From positions 62,001 through 126,000 of the forward strand of contig UQWI01000005.1 of assembly GCA_900544765.1 (NCBI GenBank): a stretch of 64,000 nt of DNA, written 5' to 3'. Both the position numbers and the translations under genes were made by a program. Shown here piece by piece: positions 36,644 through 45,656 of the stretch; positions within the stretch are counted from its first letter, which is position 1, and the number at the start of each line of letters is the position of its first letter. Source of the DNA: an uncultured Eubacteriales bacterium (GTDB lineage: Bacteria; Bacillota; Clostridia; Oscillospirales; Oscillospiraceae). The notes below the pieces were generated by a model, which had not been told where the DNA came from, did not search any database, and worked only from the letters and a program-made list of their open reading frames with translations.

Positions 36644-37414
36644 TCAGCCCAGGGCTGTTTTCAGCGTGCGCTCAAACGTTTCGCCGGGCGCGAGCGCGGT
36701 GACGCCGGGGCGGTCGAACATGCCGCCGGCGCCGGGATAACCCGTCCAGGGCTCTATGCAGGCGAAGGGCGTCTCGCCGCTTGCGCCCCAGAGCAGGACG
36801 TAGGGATAGCCCTCCGTCGCAACGGTGACGCTGCGGCCGTCGGGCCGCTCCAGGCGGAACCACGCGGACTCGGGCGCGGCGAGGTCAATGCTCCCGCCGT
36901 CGAAGAGCCCGGGGACTATGGCCAGCCTGTCCGTCCCGTCCGGCATGTCCGCCTTTTCCGCGCGTATCACGCTCCCCGACGGGGCGATGAAGCCCGGGTG
37001 GAAGCCGAATTGCAGCGGCATGACCTCCGCGCCGGTGTTCTTTATCTCATACGTCAGGGCGAGCGTGCAGCCGTCCAGGGCATAGCGCGCCGTCAGCTCG
37101 AAGGGCCAGGGCCAGCGCGCGTCGCCCTCGCCCACGCGCAGGGCGAAGGCGAGCGTGTCCTCGCCGCGCTCTGTAAGCACGTGCTCGCAGTCGCGCACAA
37201 AGCCGTGGCGTGCGGCCGCATATCTCCTTCCGGCGTGCACAAACTCGCCGCCCTCCACGGCTCCGCACCAGGGGCAGCAGACGGGCGCGCTCCATGCCCA
37301 CTCGCTGCCGCCCGGCCAGACGTATTCCACGCCTCCGAGCGTCAGGCTCAAGAGCTGGGCGCCCCGGCTGCCCACGCGTGCCGTAAGTATTCCGTTTGTT
37401 ATTTCGTATTCCAT
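36644..37414 (-). CDS. Aldose 1-epimerase family protein (galactose mutarotase-like)
   Basis: A 256-aa beta-sandwich protein. Seen: EITNGILTARVGSRGAQLLSL, the conserved WSAPVCCPWCGAVEGGEF region (P-x-x-G/C-W), catalytic histidine in AARHGFVRDCEH, FGFHPGFIAP (second histidine), and EPWTGYPGAGGMFDRPG with the catalytic glutamate nearby. It belongs to the YihR/YphB-like DUF4432 to aldose epimerase clan that acts on sugars or sugar phosphates. It begins 1 nt after the stop of the TSUP permease (TGA-T-ATG) and is probably translationally coupled, because no separate RBS is evident. Confidence 0.85.
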   Translation of the reverse strand: MEYEITNGILTARVGSRGAQLLSLTLGGVEYVWPGGSEWAWSAPVCCPWCGAVEGGEFVHAGRRYAAARHGFVRDCEHVLTERGEDTLAFALRVGEGDARWPWPFELTARYALDGCTLALTYEIKNTGAEVMPLQFGFHPGFIAPSGSVIRAEKADMPDGTDRLAIVPGLFDGGSIDLAAPESAWFRLERPDGRSVTVATEGYPYVLLWGASGETPFACIEPWTGYPGAGGMFDRPGVTALAPGETFERTLKTALG

Positions 37415-37415
37415 A

Positions 37416-38207
37416 TCACACAAAGCACATGACCAGGTTGTAGCAGCTTATCATGGTTATAACGGCCATAATCACGAGGAAAAGCCTGTCGACGCCCTTG
37501 TTTGTCAGTTTGGCGCTGATGCTGCGTCCGAAGATGCCGCCGAGCACGCCGCCCACGCACATCGCTATGAGCACCAGCCAGTCGAACTCCGGCACCGTGC
37601 CGCGCACGAGCGTGTTGATAAAGCTCGCCGCCTGCGAGAACAGTATTATGTACAGCGAGTTGAGCGCCGCCGTCTTGGAGTCCATCGAGAAACAGAAAGA
37701 CAGTATGGCGAGGTTTATCGGGCCACCGCCTATGCCCAGGAAGGCGCTGAGCAGGCCGAGGGTAAGGCCTATCAGTACGCAGGCCGCGGCGTTCTGCACG
37801 TCACGGGTCCTGATTCCGTCGCGCTTGAGCGTGTAGATGAACACGCCGACGGTCAGCAGGATCATCATAACCTGCTGGGCTATGTCTACGGTCACGCCGC
37901 CGGAGGCGCGCACCAGCTCGAAGAGCTCCTTGCCCAGTATGCCGCCCACGGCCGCGCCCACGGCCAGCAGCGTACCGCGACGCTTCTCGACCTTGACGGA
38001 GCCGCCGCGCGAGCGAACCATGCTCGTTATGGTCATGGCCAGCACCGTGCAGCCGGACAGGAAGCTCACAGTGGCGACGCCCATGCCCGACACCGCGTCG
38101 AGGACGGGCTTGATTATCACGCCGCCGCCCACGCCGCTTATGCCGCCCGCGGTCGTCGCCGCGAGGCATATCAGGAAATACAGTACAGCTTGCAGCAAAA
38201 GCATCAC
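37416..38207 (-). CDS. TSUP/TauE-SafE family membrane permease
   Basis: A 263-aa protein with about eight hydrophobic helices. Seen: GGISGVGGGVIIKPVLDAV in the first repeat and LGLLSAFLGIGGGPINLAIL in the second, the paired G-x-G-G-G signatures of the DUF81/TauE family. Family members export or import sulfite, sulfoacetate and other organic anions. It is upstream of, and coupled to, a mutarotase-like gene, which may hint at a sugar-acid or sulfo-sugar substrate. That is inference only. Confidence 0.88.
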   Translation of the reverse strand: MMLLLQAVLYFLICLAATTAGGISGVGGGVIIKPVLDAVSGMGVATVSFLSGCTVLAMTITSMVRSRGGSVKVEKRRGTLLAVGAAVGGILGKELFELVRASGGVTVDIAQQVMMILLTVGVFIYTLKRDGIRTRDVQNAAACVLIGLTLGLLSAFLGIGGGPINLAILSFCFSMDSKTAALNSLYIILFSQAASFINTLVRGTVPEFDWLVLIAMCVGGVLGGIFGRSISAKLTNKGVDRLFLVIMAVITMISCYNLVMCFV

Positions 38208-38284
38208 CTCATAGGCGCGAAATGCGCCGTAGTCTCGTGTATTCTAGTCCGCGCCGCAGGATTTGTAAAGCGCGCCGGTCAGAA

Positions 38285-38322
38285 CAGGCACGGACTCCCG
38301 TTTTGACCGGGGTCCGTGCCTG
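38285..38322. terminator. Hairpin after PPi-phosphofructokinase
   Basis: CAGGCACGGAC.../...GTCCGTGCCTG stem, 11 bp, weak T-tract on the minus strand (TGTTCTG). It separates the sugar operon from the TSUP gene region. Confidence 0.6.
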
Positions 38323-38339
38323 GTTTCATCTGTCCCGGC

Positions 38340-39500
38340 TCACCGCAGCGACACGAAGCGGGTGTCGTACTCGCCGATGAGGGGCAGGCAGTAGTCGCGG
38401 AACTCGTCCGTCACGCCGCCCGGGGTTATCCACTCGAGCGGGAAGGTCTTTTCCGCGTTGGCCACCTGCTCGAGCGGGACGAGGATGGTCTCGCTTTTGT
38501 ACTCGGGCTTGCGCTCCGTCCTGAAACCGACCATGTAGCCGGTCTGGCCCTCGACGGCGCTCTTCACGGCGGTGGCTCCGGCGAGCTCGGCCTCGTCGCG
38601 GTCAATCTCGCTCATGAGGGCGACGGAAGTGCGGCCGAGCAGGCCGGGCTTCTCGCTGCGGGACTTGATGCCCGTCTCGTTCATAATCATGTCGGAGAGG
38701 GTCTGCGCCGCGCCGCCGGGCACCTTGTGGCCGAAGCCGTCGACGATGCCGCTGTCGGCGACCGGCGCGCCGCCGGCGTAGTGTATGCCCTCGCTGACGG
38801 TGACCAGCAGGCCGCGGCCTTTCGCCCACTTCTCTTTGACGGCGGCGAGGAACTCGTCCTTGTCGAAGTCCGTCTCGGGCAGGTAGACCAGGTGCTCGCA
38901 GGGCATGAGCCCGGTGAACAGCGCGCTGGCGGCGGTTATCCAGCCGGCGTTGCGGCCCATCATCTCCATGACCACGACGTGGATGGGCAGGGCCGCGGCG
39001 TCCTGCGCTATCTCCAGCGCGCTGGCGGCGGCGTACTTGGCCGCGCTGCCGAAGCCGGGGCAGTGGTCGGTGACGGCGAGGTCGTTGTCTATGGTCTTGG
39101 GTATGCCGATGACGCGCAGCTCATAGCCGCTCTTGACGGCCAGCTGGTACACCTTGTTGCAGGTGTCCATGGAGTCGTTGCCGCCGTTGTAGAAGAAGTA
39201 GCGGATGTTGAACTTCTTGAAGCACTCGAGCACGGCGGGATAGTCGGCGTCGGTGAGCTTCCGTCGGCAGGAGCCGATGGCGGAAGCGGGGGTGCGCGCG
39301 AGCAGACCGAGCGTTTCGTCCGGCACAGCGCCGAGGTCTATGAGGTCTCCGGCGAGGATACCCTCAGCGCCGAAGCGCGCGCCGTAGATGGTCTCAATCT
39401 CCGGGTGCTTTTTCGCCTCGCGCACCGCGCCGAGCAGGGAGCTGTTTATCACGGGGGTGGGGCCGCCGCCGTGGGCGACGAGCATATTGCCTTTTAGCAT
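38340..39500 (-). CDS. pfp: Pyrophosphate-dependent 6-phosphofructokinase
   Basis: A 386-aa enzyme converting fructose 6-phosphate to fructose 1,6-bisphosphate, reversibly with PPi. Seen: N-terminal MLVAHGGGPTPVINSSLLGA, YFFYNGGNDSMDT (the aspartate after GGN replaces the ATP-type glycine, a mark of PPi use), PKTIDNDLAVTDHCPGFGSAAKY (lysine after P also PPi-type), and VVVMEMMGRNAGWI. ATG at 39500 is chosen because AAGGAGG lies 6 nt upstream. It is the last gene of the operon, 15 nt after the LarA-like gene. Confidence 0.92.
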   Translation of the reverse strand: MLKGNMLVAHGGGPTPVINSSLLGAVREAKKHPEIETIYGARFGAEGILAGDLIDLGAVPDETLGLLARTPASAIGSCRRKLTDADYPAVLECFKKFNIRYFFYNGGNDSMDTCNKVYQLAVKSGYELRVIGIPKTIDNDLAVTDHCPGFGSAAKYAAASALEIAQDAAALPIHVVVMEMMGRNAGWITAASALFTGLMPCEHLVYLPETDFDKDEFLAAVKEKWAKGRGLLVTVSEGIHYAGGAPVADSGIVDGFGHKVPGGAAQTLSDMIMNETGIKSRSEKPGLLGRTSVALMSEIDRDEAELAGATAVKSAVEGQTGYMVGFRTERKPEYKSETILVPLEQVANAEKTFPLEWITPGGVTDEFRDYCLPLIGEYDTRFVSLR

Positions 39501-39514
39501 GTCGTGCCTCCTTA

Positions 39515-40975
39515 TCACACCGTGGAAAGGTCGTCGTCAGCCATGCAGAGGTGGACGGCGCCGAGCTTGAAGGTCTGCGGCAGGGCGAGGATGTGCGGGT
39601 TGGGGCCGGTAAACTTGCGCTTGGCGTCCTCCAGCGCCTCCTCGAAGGTGGCGCGGGTCTTGAGACCCATGCCGCGCGCGATGCCCGGCTCCTGCGCGCC
39701 GACGATGTAGATGGCCGCTGTGTTCATCTCGGCGATATGTCCGCAGCTCATCATGGAAAAGCCGTGGAAGGGGTGGAAGGCGTTTGCGAAGCGGTACTTG
39801 CGTATGTACTCCTCGTTCGTGGCAAAGTACTCGCCGTAGCGGTCCATGTCGGGCAGTATCTGCATGTAGTCGTGCTGGAACATGTTGTACAGCTCGCGCA
39901 GGTAGGGCCAGCGCTCGTCGTGGAAGTAGCCGTTGCAGATGCTGGAGCAGATGATAACGCAGTTCTCCTTCATCACGCGCTTGTGGCGGATGACCTGCGC
40001 GCTGAGGGCCTGCATCATCTGTATCGGGTTCGTGCCCATGCCGTTGCCGTAGTGGAAGTCCTGCGGCATGCCGAACACCATTATGTCGTACTTCTCCTTG
40101 GCATAGGGGACGTAGGTGCGCTTATTGGCGACTTCCCAGCTGGCGGGCTGCATGACGGCGGCGTAGCCGCTGAAGATGGCTATCTGGCGGGAATAGGTGT
40201 CGAGAACGGCGTCGCAGCAGAAGAAGGGGTGGCCCATCTTCTCCTCCATGTGCATGCCTATCTGGTCGAACTTGGTGCGCATCAGGCTGTGGCCGCTTAC
40301 CGGCGTGAAGTCCGCGCGGTGCATGACCTTCGGCACATGGTGGCTGGCTATGCTCCTCCAGTGGGTGATGCCGGTGGCGCAGTGCTTGTAGCCGCCGGAG
40401 TAACCGCCGTAGGGGTTGCCCTGAGTGTGGCCTATGAGGATGGGGATGTCGCACTCGTAGACGTACTTGTTCATCAGCACCGGGTCGCCCGCGCAGGTGA
40501 CGCCGAGGTCGACCATGTGCTCATAGTCCTCGCTGTCGTGGCTGGTGAGCTGGCCGGAGTAGTAGAACTCGTTGAAGAGCTCGTCGCCGAGTATCTTCTT
40601 CATCTCGGGTACGGTGGCGCGCGGGTGCAGGCCGTTCGAGATGAGCAGGAGTATGTCCTTCTTCTCCACGCCCGCGGCGTAGAGCTCGTCGAGGCAGGCC
40701 CTTATCGCCACCTTGCGGTGGCTGGTGGGCTGGGTGCCGCCCTTGACGATGTCGGGGATGATGAACACTACGCTCTTGCCCTTGCCGGCGAGCTCGCGCA
40801 GCGCTGGCATGCCCAGCGGGTGGCGGATGCTCTCGAGCGTGGCGTTATAGAGCGTGTCCCAGTCCTGTGGCAGGCACTCGGGGTCGGGCACGGTGGTACC
40901 GGGGATAAATACGTCGGTGTTGTCGGGCAGCTCGGCGCTCATCAGGCCGTTGCCGTATTCAAAATCAAGCTTCAT
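39515..40975 (-). CDS. LarA-like nickel-pincer-dependent racemase/epimerase (substrate unknown)
   Basis: A 486-aa cytosolic protein of the DUF2088/LarA family. LarA uses the nickel pincer cofactor bound to a lysine and histidines to racemise lactate. Corresponding residues seen: H117 in SNGLHPRAT, H183 in GHTQGNPYGGYSGGYKH, and the cofactor lysine K197 in GGYKH, with H205 or H212 following. At 486 aa it is longer than lactate racemase (about 424), and the catalytic surroundings are divergent (GNPYGGYSGG instead of the usual lactate-type), so a hydroxy-acid or sugar-acid other than lactate is likely. LarB, LarC and LarE, which build the cofactor, are not in this window. It lies between TPI-like and PFP genes. 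Confidence 0.85.
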   Translation of the reverse strand: MKLDFEYGNGLMSAELPDNTDVFIPGTTVPDPECLPQDWDTLYNATLESIRHPLGMPALRELAGKGKSVVFIIPDIVKGGTQPTSHRKVAIRACLDELYAAGVEKKDILLLISNGLHPRATVPEMKKILGDELFNEFYYSGQLTSHDSEDYEHMVDLGVTCAGDPVLMNKYVYECDIPILIGHTQGNPYGGYSGGYKHCATGITHWRSIASHHVPKVMHRADFTPVSGHSLMRTKFDQIGMHMEEKMGHPFFCCDAVLDTYSRQIAIFSGYAAVMQPASWEVANKRTYVPYAKEKYDIMVFGMPQDFHYGNGMGTNPIQMMQALSAQVIRHKRVMKENCVIICSSICNGYFHDERWPYLRELYNMFQHDYMQILPDMDRYGEYFATNEEYIRKYRFANAFHPFHGFSMMSCGHIAEMNTAAIYIVGAQEPGIARGMGLKTRATFEEALEDAKRKFTGPNPHILALPQTFKLGAVHLCMADDDLSTV

Positions 40976-40984
40976 GCTTTGTCC

Positions 40985-41821
40985 TCACTTTCCAAGGTAG
41001 GTGCGGATTATCTCCAAATATTCGTCGGGGTACCAGCCTATCTCGCCGGCAAAGCGGGTCAGCGCGATGAGGCCGCCGTCAATCTCGTCGATGGAGGCGA
41101 GCATTTCGGCGTTATCGGTCTTGAGGCCGCCGCCGTAGACGACGTCCATGCCGCCGGTGCGCTCCTTGACGAAGCGGGCAATCATGGTGATGTAGTCCTT
41201 GCCGGCCGGCGTCTTGCCGGGTCCGATGCTCCACACGGGCTCGTAGCCGATGACGACCTTGCTCTTGTCGACTCCGGCGAGGCCCTCGTCGAGCTGCCTG
41301 CCCAGGACCTCCTCCCACTGCGGCTGCTCCTCGCTCTTCTCGCCGATGCAGAAGAGGACGTTCAGGCCGCGCTCCGTCGCGCGGAGCACTTCCTGGTTGA
41401 GTATGCGGTTGGTGGCGGAGGGGTCCTTCACTCCGGCCTCGGCGAAAGTGTCGTTATAGAAGTTGCGCTCCTCGCAGTGGCCGATTATGACGCTCTCGCA
41501 GCCGAGGGCCACGGCGGCGCTCGCCGGGCGCAGGGTGGTGAAGGCGCCGAAGTTGCCGCCCACGGCGGTGTCGGCGCGGTGCACGCCCTGGCAGCCGACC
41601 TTGACGGGGCTGCCGGGCTTCTTCGCGCCCACGGCGCCCAGCAGGTGCGCCTCGGGGAAGAACTGCGCAAACTCGACCTCGCTGGGGTCGTACTTGGCCA
41701 GCGCGTCCTGGGTGTTGCTCACGATGAACGCACCCCAGTCGGCTACGGGCGCGACGCGGTTGACGCCGCCGAACTCGACCGGCACGTCAAAGCGCTTGAG
41801 GTTTAAGTACAGATGCTTCAT
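40985..41821 (-). CDS. Divergent triosephosphate isomerase family protein
   Basis: A 278-aa TIM-barrel protein. Catalytic features are conserved: lysine in LYLNLKRFD (usual N-W-K), histidine in VIIGHCEERNFYND, and glutamate in VIGYEPVWSIGPGKTP (loop 6), plus a C-terminal VVYGGGLKTDNAEML phosphate loop. The N-terminus and loops differ from housekeeping TPI, and length is 20-30 residues greater, so it may isomerise another three- or four-carbon sugar phosphate, as known for erythrulose-phosphate isomerases of this family. ATG at 41821 has GAGGTG 8 nt upstream. It is between the aldolase and LarA-like genes. Confidence 0.82.
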   Translation of the reverse strand: MKHLYLNLKRFDVPVEFGGVNRVAPVADWGAFIVSNTQDALAKYDPSEVEFAQFFPEAHLLGAVGAKKPGSPVKVGCQGVHRADTAVGGNFGAFTTLRPASAAVALGCESVIIGHCEERNFYNDTFAEAGVKDPSATNRILNQEVLRATERGLNVLFCIGEKSEEQPQWEEVLGRQLDEGLAGVDKSKVVIGYEPVWSIGPGKTPAGKDYITMIARFVKERTGGMDVVYGGGLKTDNAEMLASIDEIDGGLIALTRFAGEIGWYPDEYLEIIRTYLGK

Positions 41822-41831
41822 TTTCCGCACC

Positions 41832-42980
41832 TCACTTGGCGTAGAAGGCCTTCATGTCCTCGAGGCTCTTGAGCTCGACGAGCGGGGCCTTGCCGTAGGA
41901 GCCGAAGTTGACGATGAGGGAGCCGACGGCCTCCTTGACGCCCTGCTCCACGCGCTCCATGAGCACGGCGACGTCGTTGTCGGGGATGCTGCCGGTGAGG
42001 ACGGTGTCCATGATGGGCGGGAAGAACACGCGCGGGTCAAAGGCGCTCTTCTTCTCCTCGAGCAGCTTGTACACGCCGCCGATGGAGGCGCTGCTCTGAA
42101 GCTCGGGGTGCTGAGCGAAGAGTTCCTTCATGTTGCGGGTGACGGCCAGGCGGATGTCGGTGTCCACGTTTATCTTGCGGATGCCGCAGGGGATGGCGGC
42201 CACGAGCTCGTTCACGGGGATGCCGTAGGCGTTCTGTATGTCGCCGCCGAGGTCGTTTATTTCCTTGACTATGTACTGAGGCACGGTGGAGCTGCCGTGG
42301 CTGACGAGGGCGCAGAAGATGCCCAGTCGGTTGATGCACTCCTTGATGGCTATGGCTATCTCGCGGCGGAGCTTGGCGTTCTTGCCCTTGTTCGCGCCGT
42401 GCTGGGTGCCGTAGCTGATGGCCAGCGCGTCGACGCCGGTCTCCTCGATGAATTTGACGGCGTCAAGCGGGTTGGTGTAGGTGCTGGTCTCGGCAAAGAC
42501 GTGGTCCTCCTGGCCGCCGAGCACGCCCAGCTCGCCCTCAACGCTGACGCCGAGCGCGTGCGCGTATTTGACCACCTCGCGGGTCAGCTCTATGTTCTGC
42601 TCCAGAGGCAGGGACGATCCGTCTATCATAACGGAGGTGTAGCCGCCGTCTATGGCCGCGACACAGCTGTCGAAATCACGGCCGTGGTCGAGGTGCAGCA
42701 CCACGGGGATGGGACTGTTTTCACCGTACTTCCTGACGGCGTCGGCGATGCGGCGGGCGCCGACCTTCTTGTCCTCGAGGGTGCCGTTGGCGAAGTCCAC
42801 ACGGCCGCCCATGAAGGCGTTGGCGAGGTCCGCGCCCTGGAGTATGGCGGGGGAGCGGAAGGTCTCGTGCATTTCGATGACTGCCTTGGCCTGGGCCACG
42901 GCGTTGACGTTGAACGCGCCCTGCGCGTAGTTGTACTTTTCGGCGGCTTCCATTAAGGGACGAAGCGGAACGAGCGGCAT
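41832..42980 (-). CDS. fba: Class II fructose-bisphosphate-type aldolase
   Basis: A 382-aa zinc aldolase. Seen: AYNVNAV-like start (YAQGAFNVNAVAQAKAVIE), zinc motif VVLHLDHGRDFDSC, SVMIDGSSLPLEQNI, EGELGVLGGQEDHV with a zinc-ligand glutamate region, CALVSHGSSTV with the third zinc histidine, and KINVDTDIRLA. It is longer than typical 285-aa class IIB aldolases, with an extra 80-90 residue C-terminal portion. It would cleave FBP (or tagatose-BP) to DHAP and glyceraldehyde 3-phosphate. ATG at 42980 is used (AGGAGG 8 nt upstream). It lies 14 nt after nagA. Confidence 0.88.
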   Translation of the reverse strand: MPLVPLRPLMEAAEKYNYAQGAFNVNAVAQAKAVIEMHETFRSPAILQGADLANAFMGGRVDFANGTLEDKKVGARRIADAVRKYGENSPIPVVLHLDHGRDFDSCVAAIDGGYTSVMIDGSSLPLEQNIELTREVVKYAHALGVSVEGELGVLGGQEDHVFAETSTYTNPLDAVKFIEETGVDALAISYGTQHGANKGKNAKLRREIAIAIKECINRLGIFCALVSHGSSTVPQYIVKEINDLGGDIQNAYGIPVNELVAAIPCGIRKINVDTDIRLAVTRNMKELFAQHPELQSSASIGGVYKLLEEKKSAFDPRVFFPPIMDTVLTGSIPDNDVAVLMERVEQGVKEAVGSLIVNFGSYGKAPLVELKSLEDMKAFYAK

Positions 42981-42994
42981 AATAATATCCTCCT

Positions 42995-44152
42995 TTATTC
43001 TTTGTCGGCGGCGTATACCAATTTGCCTGCCGAGCATGTGGCGAGCACGTCGAGCTCCGGCGAGAGGACTACGAGGTCCGCGTCCTTGCCGACGGCTATG
43101 TCGCCGCGGCGGTGGAACTCGCCTATGAGCTTGGCGGGGTTTGCGGTGAGCAGGGGCAGGACCTTTTCCGGGCCCTCTCCGGTGAAGGCCGCTATCTTCT
43201 TGACGGCCTGGGCGAGGGTGAGCGTGCTGCCCGCGCGTATGTCGGTGCCGGAAATCTTGGCGTCTCCGTCAGTGACGGTGACGGGGTTGATGCCCAGCAT
43301 ATAATCCCCATCGGGCAGGCCTGCGGCCTGCATGGAGTCTGTTATGGCGACGACCTTGTCCCAGCCCTTGCACTTCAAGAGCATGCGCACCGTGCCGGGA
43401 TGCAGGTGGCGGCCGTCGCAGATGGCCTCGCAGTAGACGTCGCTCTCAAGCACGGCGCCCATGACTGCGGGGCGGTGCTGGTGGAAGAGGCTCATGACGT
43501 TGAAGGTGTGCGTGCAGGAGCAGACGCCGCGGCGTATCGCCTCGCGCGCCGTCTCGTAGTCGGCGTCCGAGTGGCCTATGGCCATGACGCACTCGCCGCG
43601 CAGGTCCTCGAGCATGTCCAGTACGCCTGGCACCTCGGGCGCCACGGTCATATAGCGCACGCGGCCCTGGGCCTTGCGCTGGTAACGGCGGAAGAGCGAG
43701 GCGTCCCCCTCCCTGAGCAGCTCGGGCGGCATGGCGCCCTTGTACTTCTGGCAGAGGAAGGGCCCTTCCAGATGTATGCCGAGGCACTTGGCGCCCGGCA
43801 GGGGCCTGTCCATGAACTCACACACGGCGTCTACGGCGCGCTCCGTCGCCTCCTCGGTGTCGGTGAGGATGCTTGCGAGGAAGCCGGTGACGCCCTGGCT
43901 TGCGAAGAAGCGCGAGAGCTTGGCAAGCTGCTGGTAATCGGCGGCGTTGATGTCCACGCCGTCGCCGCCGTGGGTGTGTACGTCTATGAAGCCCGGCGAG
44001 AGTATGTTCCCCTCTAGGTTTAGGACGTCGCAGCCCTCACGCGGCAGTCCGTCGCCTATCGCGGCTATGCGCTCGTCGACCACGAGCACTTCGGTGTTTA
44101 CGAGCTCCCCGCCTGTAAAGACGAGGCCCCCGGTTAATATGGTGCGCCTCAT
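42995..44152 (-). CDS. nagA: N-acetylglucosamine-6-phosphate deacetylase
   Basis: A 385-aa amidohydrolase. Seen: ILSPGFIDVHTHGGDGVDIN (metal HxH), HLEGPFLCQKYKGAMPP (metal glutamate), VMAIGHSDADYETA (metal histidine), CTHTFNVMSLFHQHRPAVMG, ICDGRHLHPGTVRML and the catalytic aspartate in VAITDSMQAAGLPDG. It deacetylates GlcNAc-6-P to GlcN-6-P. ATG at 44152 sits 1 nt after the nagB stop, so the pair is translationally coupled. Confidence 0.95.
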   Translation of the reverse strand: MRRTILTGGLVFTGGELVNTEVLVVDERIAAIGDGLPREGCDVLNLEGNILSPGFIDVHTHGGDGVDINAADYQQLAKLSRFFASQGVTGFLASILTDTEEATERAVDAVCEFMDRPLPGAKCLGIHLEGPFLCQKYKGAMPPELLREGDASLFRRYQRKAQGRVRYMTVAPEVPGVLDMLEDLRGECVMAIGHSDADYETAREAIRRGVCSCTHTFNVMSLFHQHRPAVMGAVLESDVYCEAICDGRHLHPGTVRMLLKCKGWDKVVAITDSMQAAGLPDGDYMLGINPVTVTDGDAKISGTDIRAGSTLTLAQAVKKIAAFTGEGPEKVLPLLTANPAKLIGEFHRRGDIAVGKDADLVVLSPELDVLATCSAGKLVYAADKE

Positions 44153-44153
44153 A

Positions 44154-44972
44154 TCAGAAGGGCAGGGCGCTGGCCGTGGCGTTGGCAAATATCGCCGCGT
44201 CCGGGTGGTTCTGAAGCAGGGTTACGGGGAACGAGGCCGTGACCTCGCCGTAGGCCGCCTGGCGCACCACGCCGCGGTGCCAGTCGCGGAACACGCCGAG
44301 ACGCACCTTGCGCGCGGAGAGTATCTGCTTTATGCCTATCGTGATGGCCTTGTTCGGCATGGCGATGATGGCTCCGCCGCGGTCGCCGATGGCGTTCGCG
44401 GTCTTTGTCTCAGGAGTGAGCGTCAGCACGCGGGTGCCGAGCTGCGCAAACTCCTCGGGGCTGAGCTCCGGCTGAGCCTCGTTGAACGCGAGGTGGCCGT
44501 TGATGCCGATGCCGCCGAAGGCGATGTCGACGCCGCCAAGCTCCTCGATGAGCCTGTCGACCTTGCCGGGGTCGGACGGGTCGGGGAAAACGCGCTGCTC
44601 CTCGGGCATGAGCAGCTCGGGGTCGACCTTGGTATAGACCGTGTTGCGCATGAAGCCGCGGAAGCTGAGCGGGCTTTCGATGTCTATCCAGGTCTCGTCG
44701 TCGTTCAGATACTCGTCCATGTTTATGAACCAGCAGTTTTTGAGGCTGATGCGCTCGCGGTTTACGAGCCTCACGAAGATGGGATACTGGCCCACGGGGC
44801 CCACGGGGCAGATGAACACGGTTTTCCTGCCCTCGGCGTTGTGCTCCTTGATGGTGTTAACCATTTCGAGCGCCAGCTCGTAGAACACTTCCCCGGAGTC
44901 GCCCAGGGGGTAAACAGGGATTTTGGAATCCTTTCCGAGCTCGCTGGCCGGAATCTTGAAGTAGTCCATCAT
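44154..44972 (-). CDS. nagB: Glucosamine-6-phosphate deaminase
   Basis: A 272-aa protein (272-274 depending on start). Seen: NMDEYLNDDETW (substrate and catalytic aspartate region), FGGIGINGHLAFNEA (family signature with catalytic histidine), and TLTPETKTAN. It converts GlcN-6-P to fructose 6-phosphate and ammonia. The second in-frame ATG at 44972 is preferred because GGAAGG lies 8 nt upstream, against 2 nt for 44978. It begins only 18 nt after the response-regulator gene, so the two-component system is probably in the same operon. Confidence 0.9.
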   Translation of the reverse strand: MMDYFKIPASELGKDSKIPVYPLGDSGEVFYELALEMVNTIKEHNAEGRKTVFICPVGPVGQYPIFVRLVNRERISLKNCWFINMDEYLNDDETWIDIESPLSFRGFMRNTVYTKVDPELLMPEEQRVFPDPSDPGKVDRLIEELGGVDIAFGGIGINGHLAFNEAQPELSPEEFAQLGTRVLTLTPETKTANAIGDRGGAIIAMPNKAITIGIKQILSARKVRLGVFRDWHRGVVRQAAYGEVTASFPVTLLQNHPDAAIFANATASALPF

Positions 44973-44990
44973 AAGCATATCCTTCCCTTT

Positions 44991-45656
44991 CTAAAACAGA
45001 TGCGCGACGTTGAGTTCGCGTATCAATTCAACTATGTCGCGGGTCCTGGCGCAGCCGAATTTGCGCAGCAGTCCCTTTATCTGCGTCTTGACCGTCGTGA
45101 CCTCGACGCAGCGTATATCGGCTATCTCGCGCACCTTTTTGCCGTCAAGCAGCAGCCTCACGAGGTCGCGCTCAGCGCTTGTCAGCTTGCTCACGGAGTT
45201 GATGAAGAAGAGCAGGCTCTTCTCGCTGGCGCGCAGACGCGAGTACTCCTTGAGCAGCATGTTCTGTATCTTCGCATCCAGCATCGGCCGCCCCGCGGCT
45301 GCGGAGCGTATGTGCATCAGCAGCTCCTCATCCGGGCAGCCCTTGACTATGTAGTCCACGGCTCCGGCGCCCATGCTGGTCAAAATCATATTCTCCGTCT
45401 CATGGGCCGTGAGGAAAATTACCATCATGTCCGGGTGCTCCTCGAGTATCTGCTCGGCGGCGCGGATGCCCGCAGTGGTAGTCTCCATCTCTATGTCCAT
45501 GAGTATCAGCTCACAGCCGGTCGTCCCGGCGAGCGCGACGGCCTCGGCCCCGGAAGCGGCCTGGCCGACCACGCGCATATCCTCCTGGGACGAGAGCGTG
45601 TCGCACAGGTCCTCGCGTATGAGGTCGAAGTCCTCCGCGACCAATATCTTGATCAT
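44991..45656 (-). CDS. NarL/FixJ-type response regulator
   Basis: A 221-aa protein. The receiver domain has the acidic pair in LVAEDFD, phospho-acceptor aspartate in CELILMDIEMET, T in VIFLTAHET and the lysine in DYIVKGCP. A short linker leads to a LuxR-type HTH (SKLTSAERDLVRLLLDGKKV REIADIRCVEVTTVKTQIKG split, about residues 155-200). Start overlaps the kinase stop (ATGA). The genes downstream in the operon are the nag cluster, so it most likely controls that cluster or the sugar supply genes. Confidence 0.92.
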   Translation of the reverse strand: MIKILVAEDFDLIREDLCDTLSSQEDMRVVGQAASGAEAVALAGTTGCELILMDIEMETTTAGIRAAEQILEEHPDMMVIFLTAHETENMILTSMGAGAVDYIVKGCPDEELLMHIRSAAAGRPMLDAKIQNMLLKEYSRLRASEKSLLFFINSVSKLTSAERDLVRLLLDGKKVREIADIRCVEVTTVKTQIKGLLRKFGCARTRDIVELIRELNVAHLF

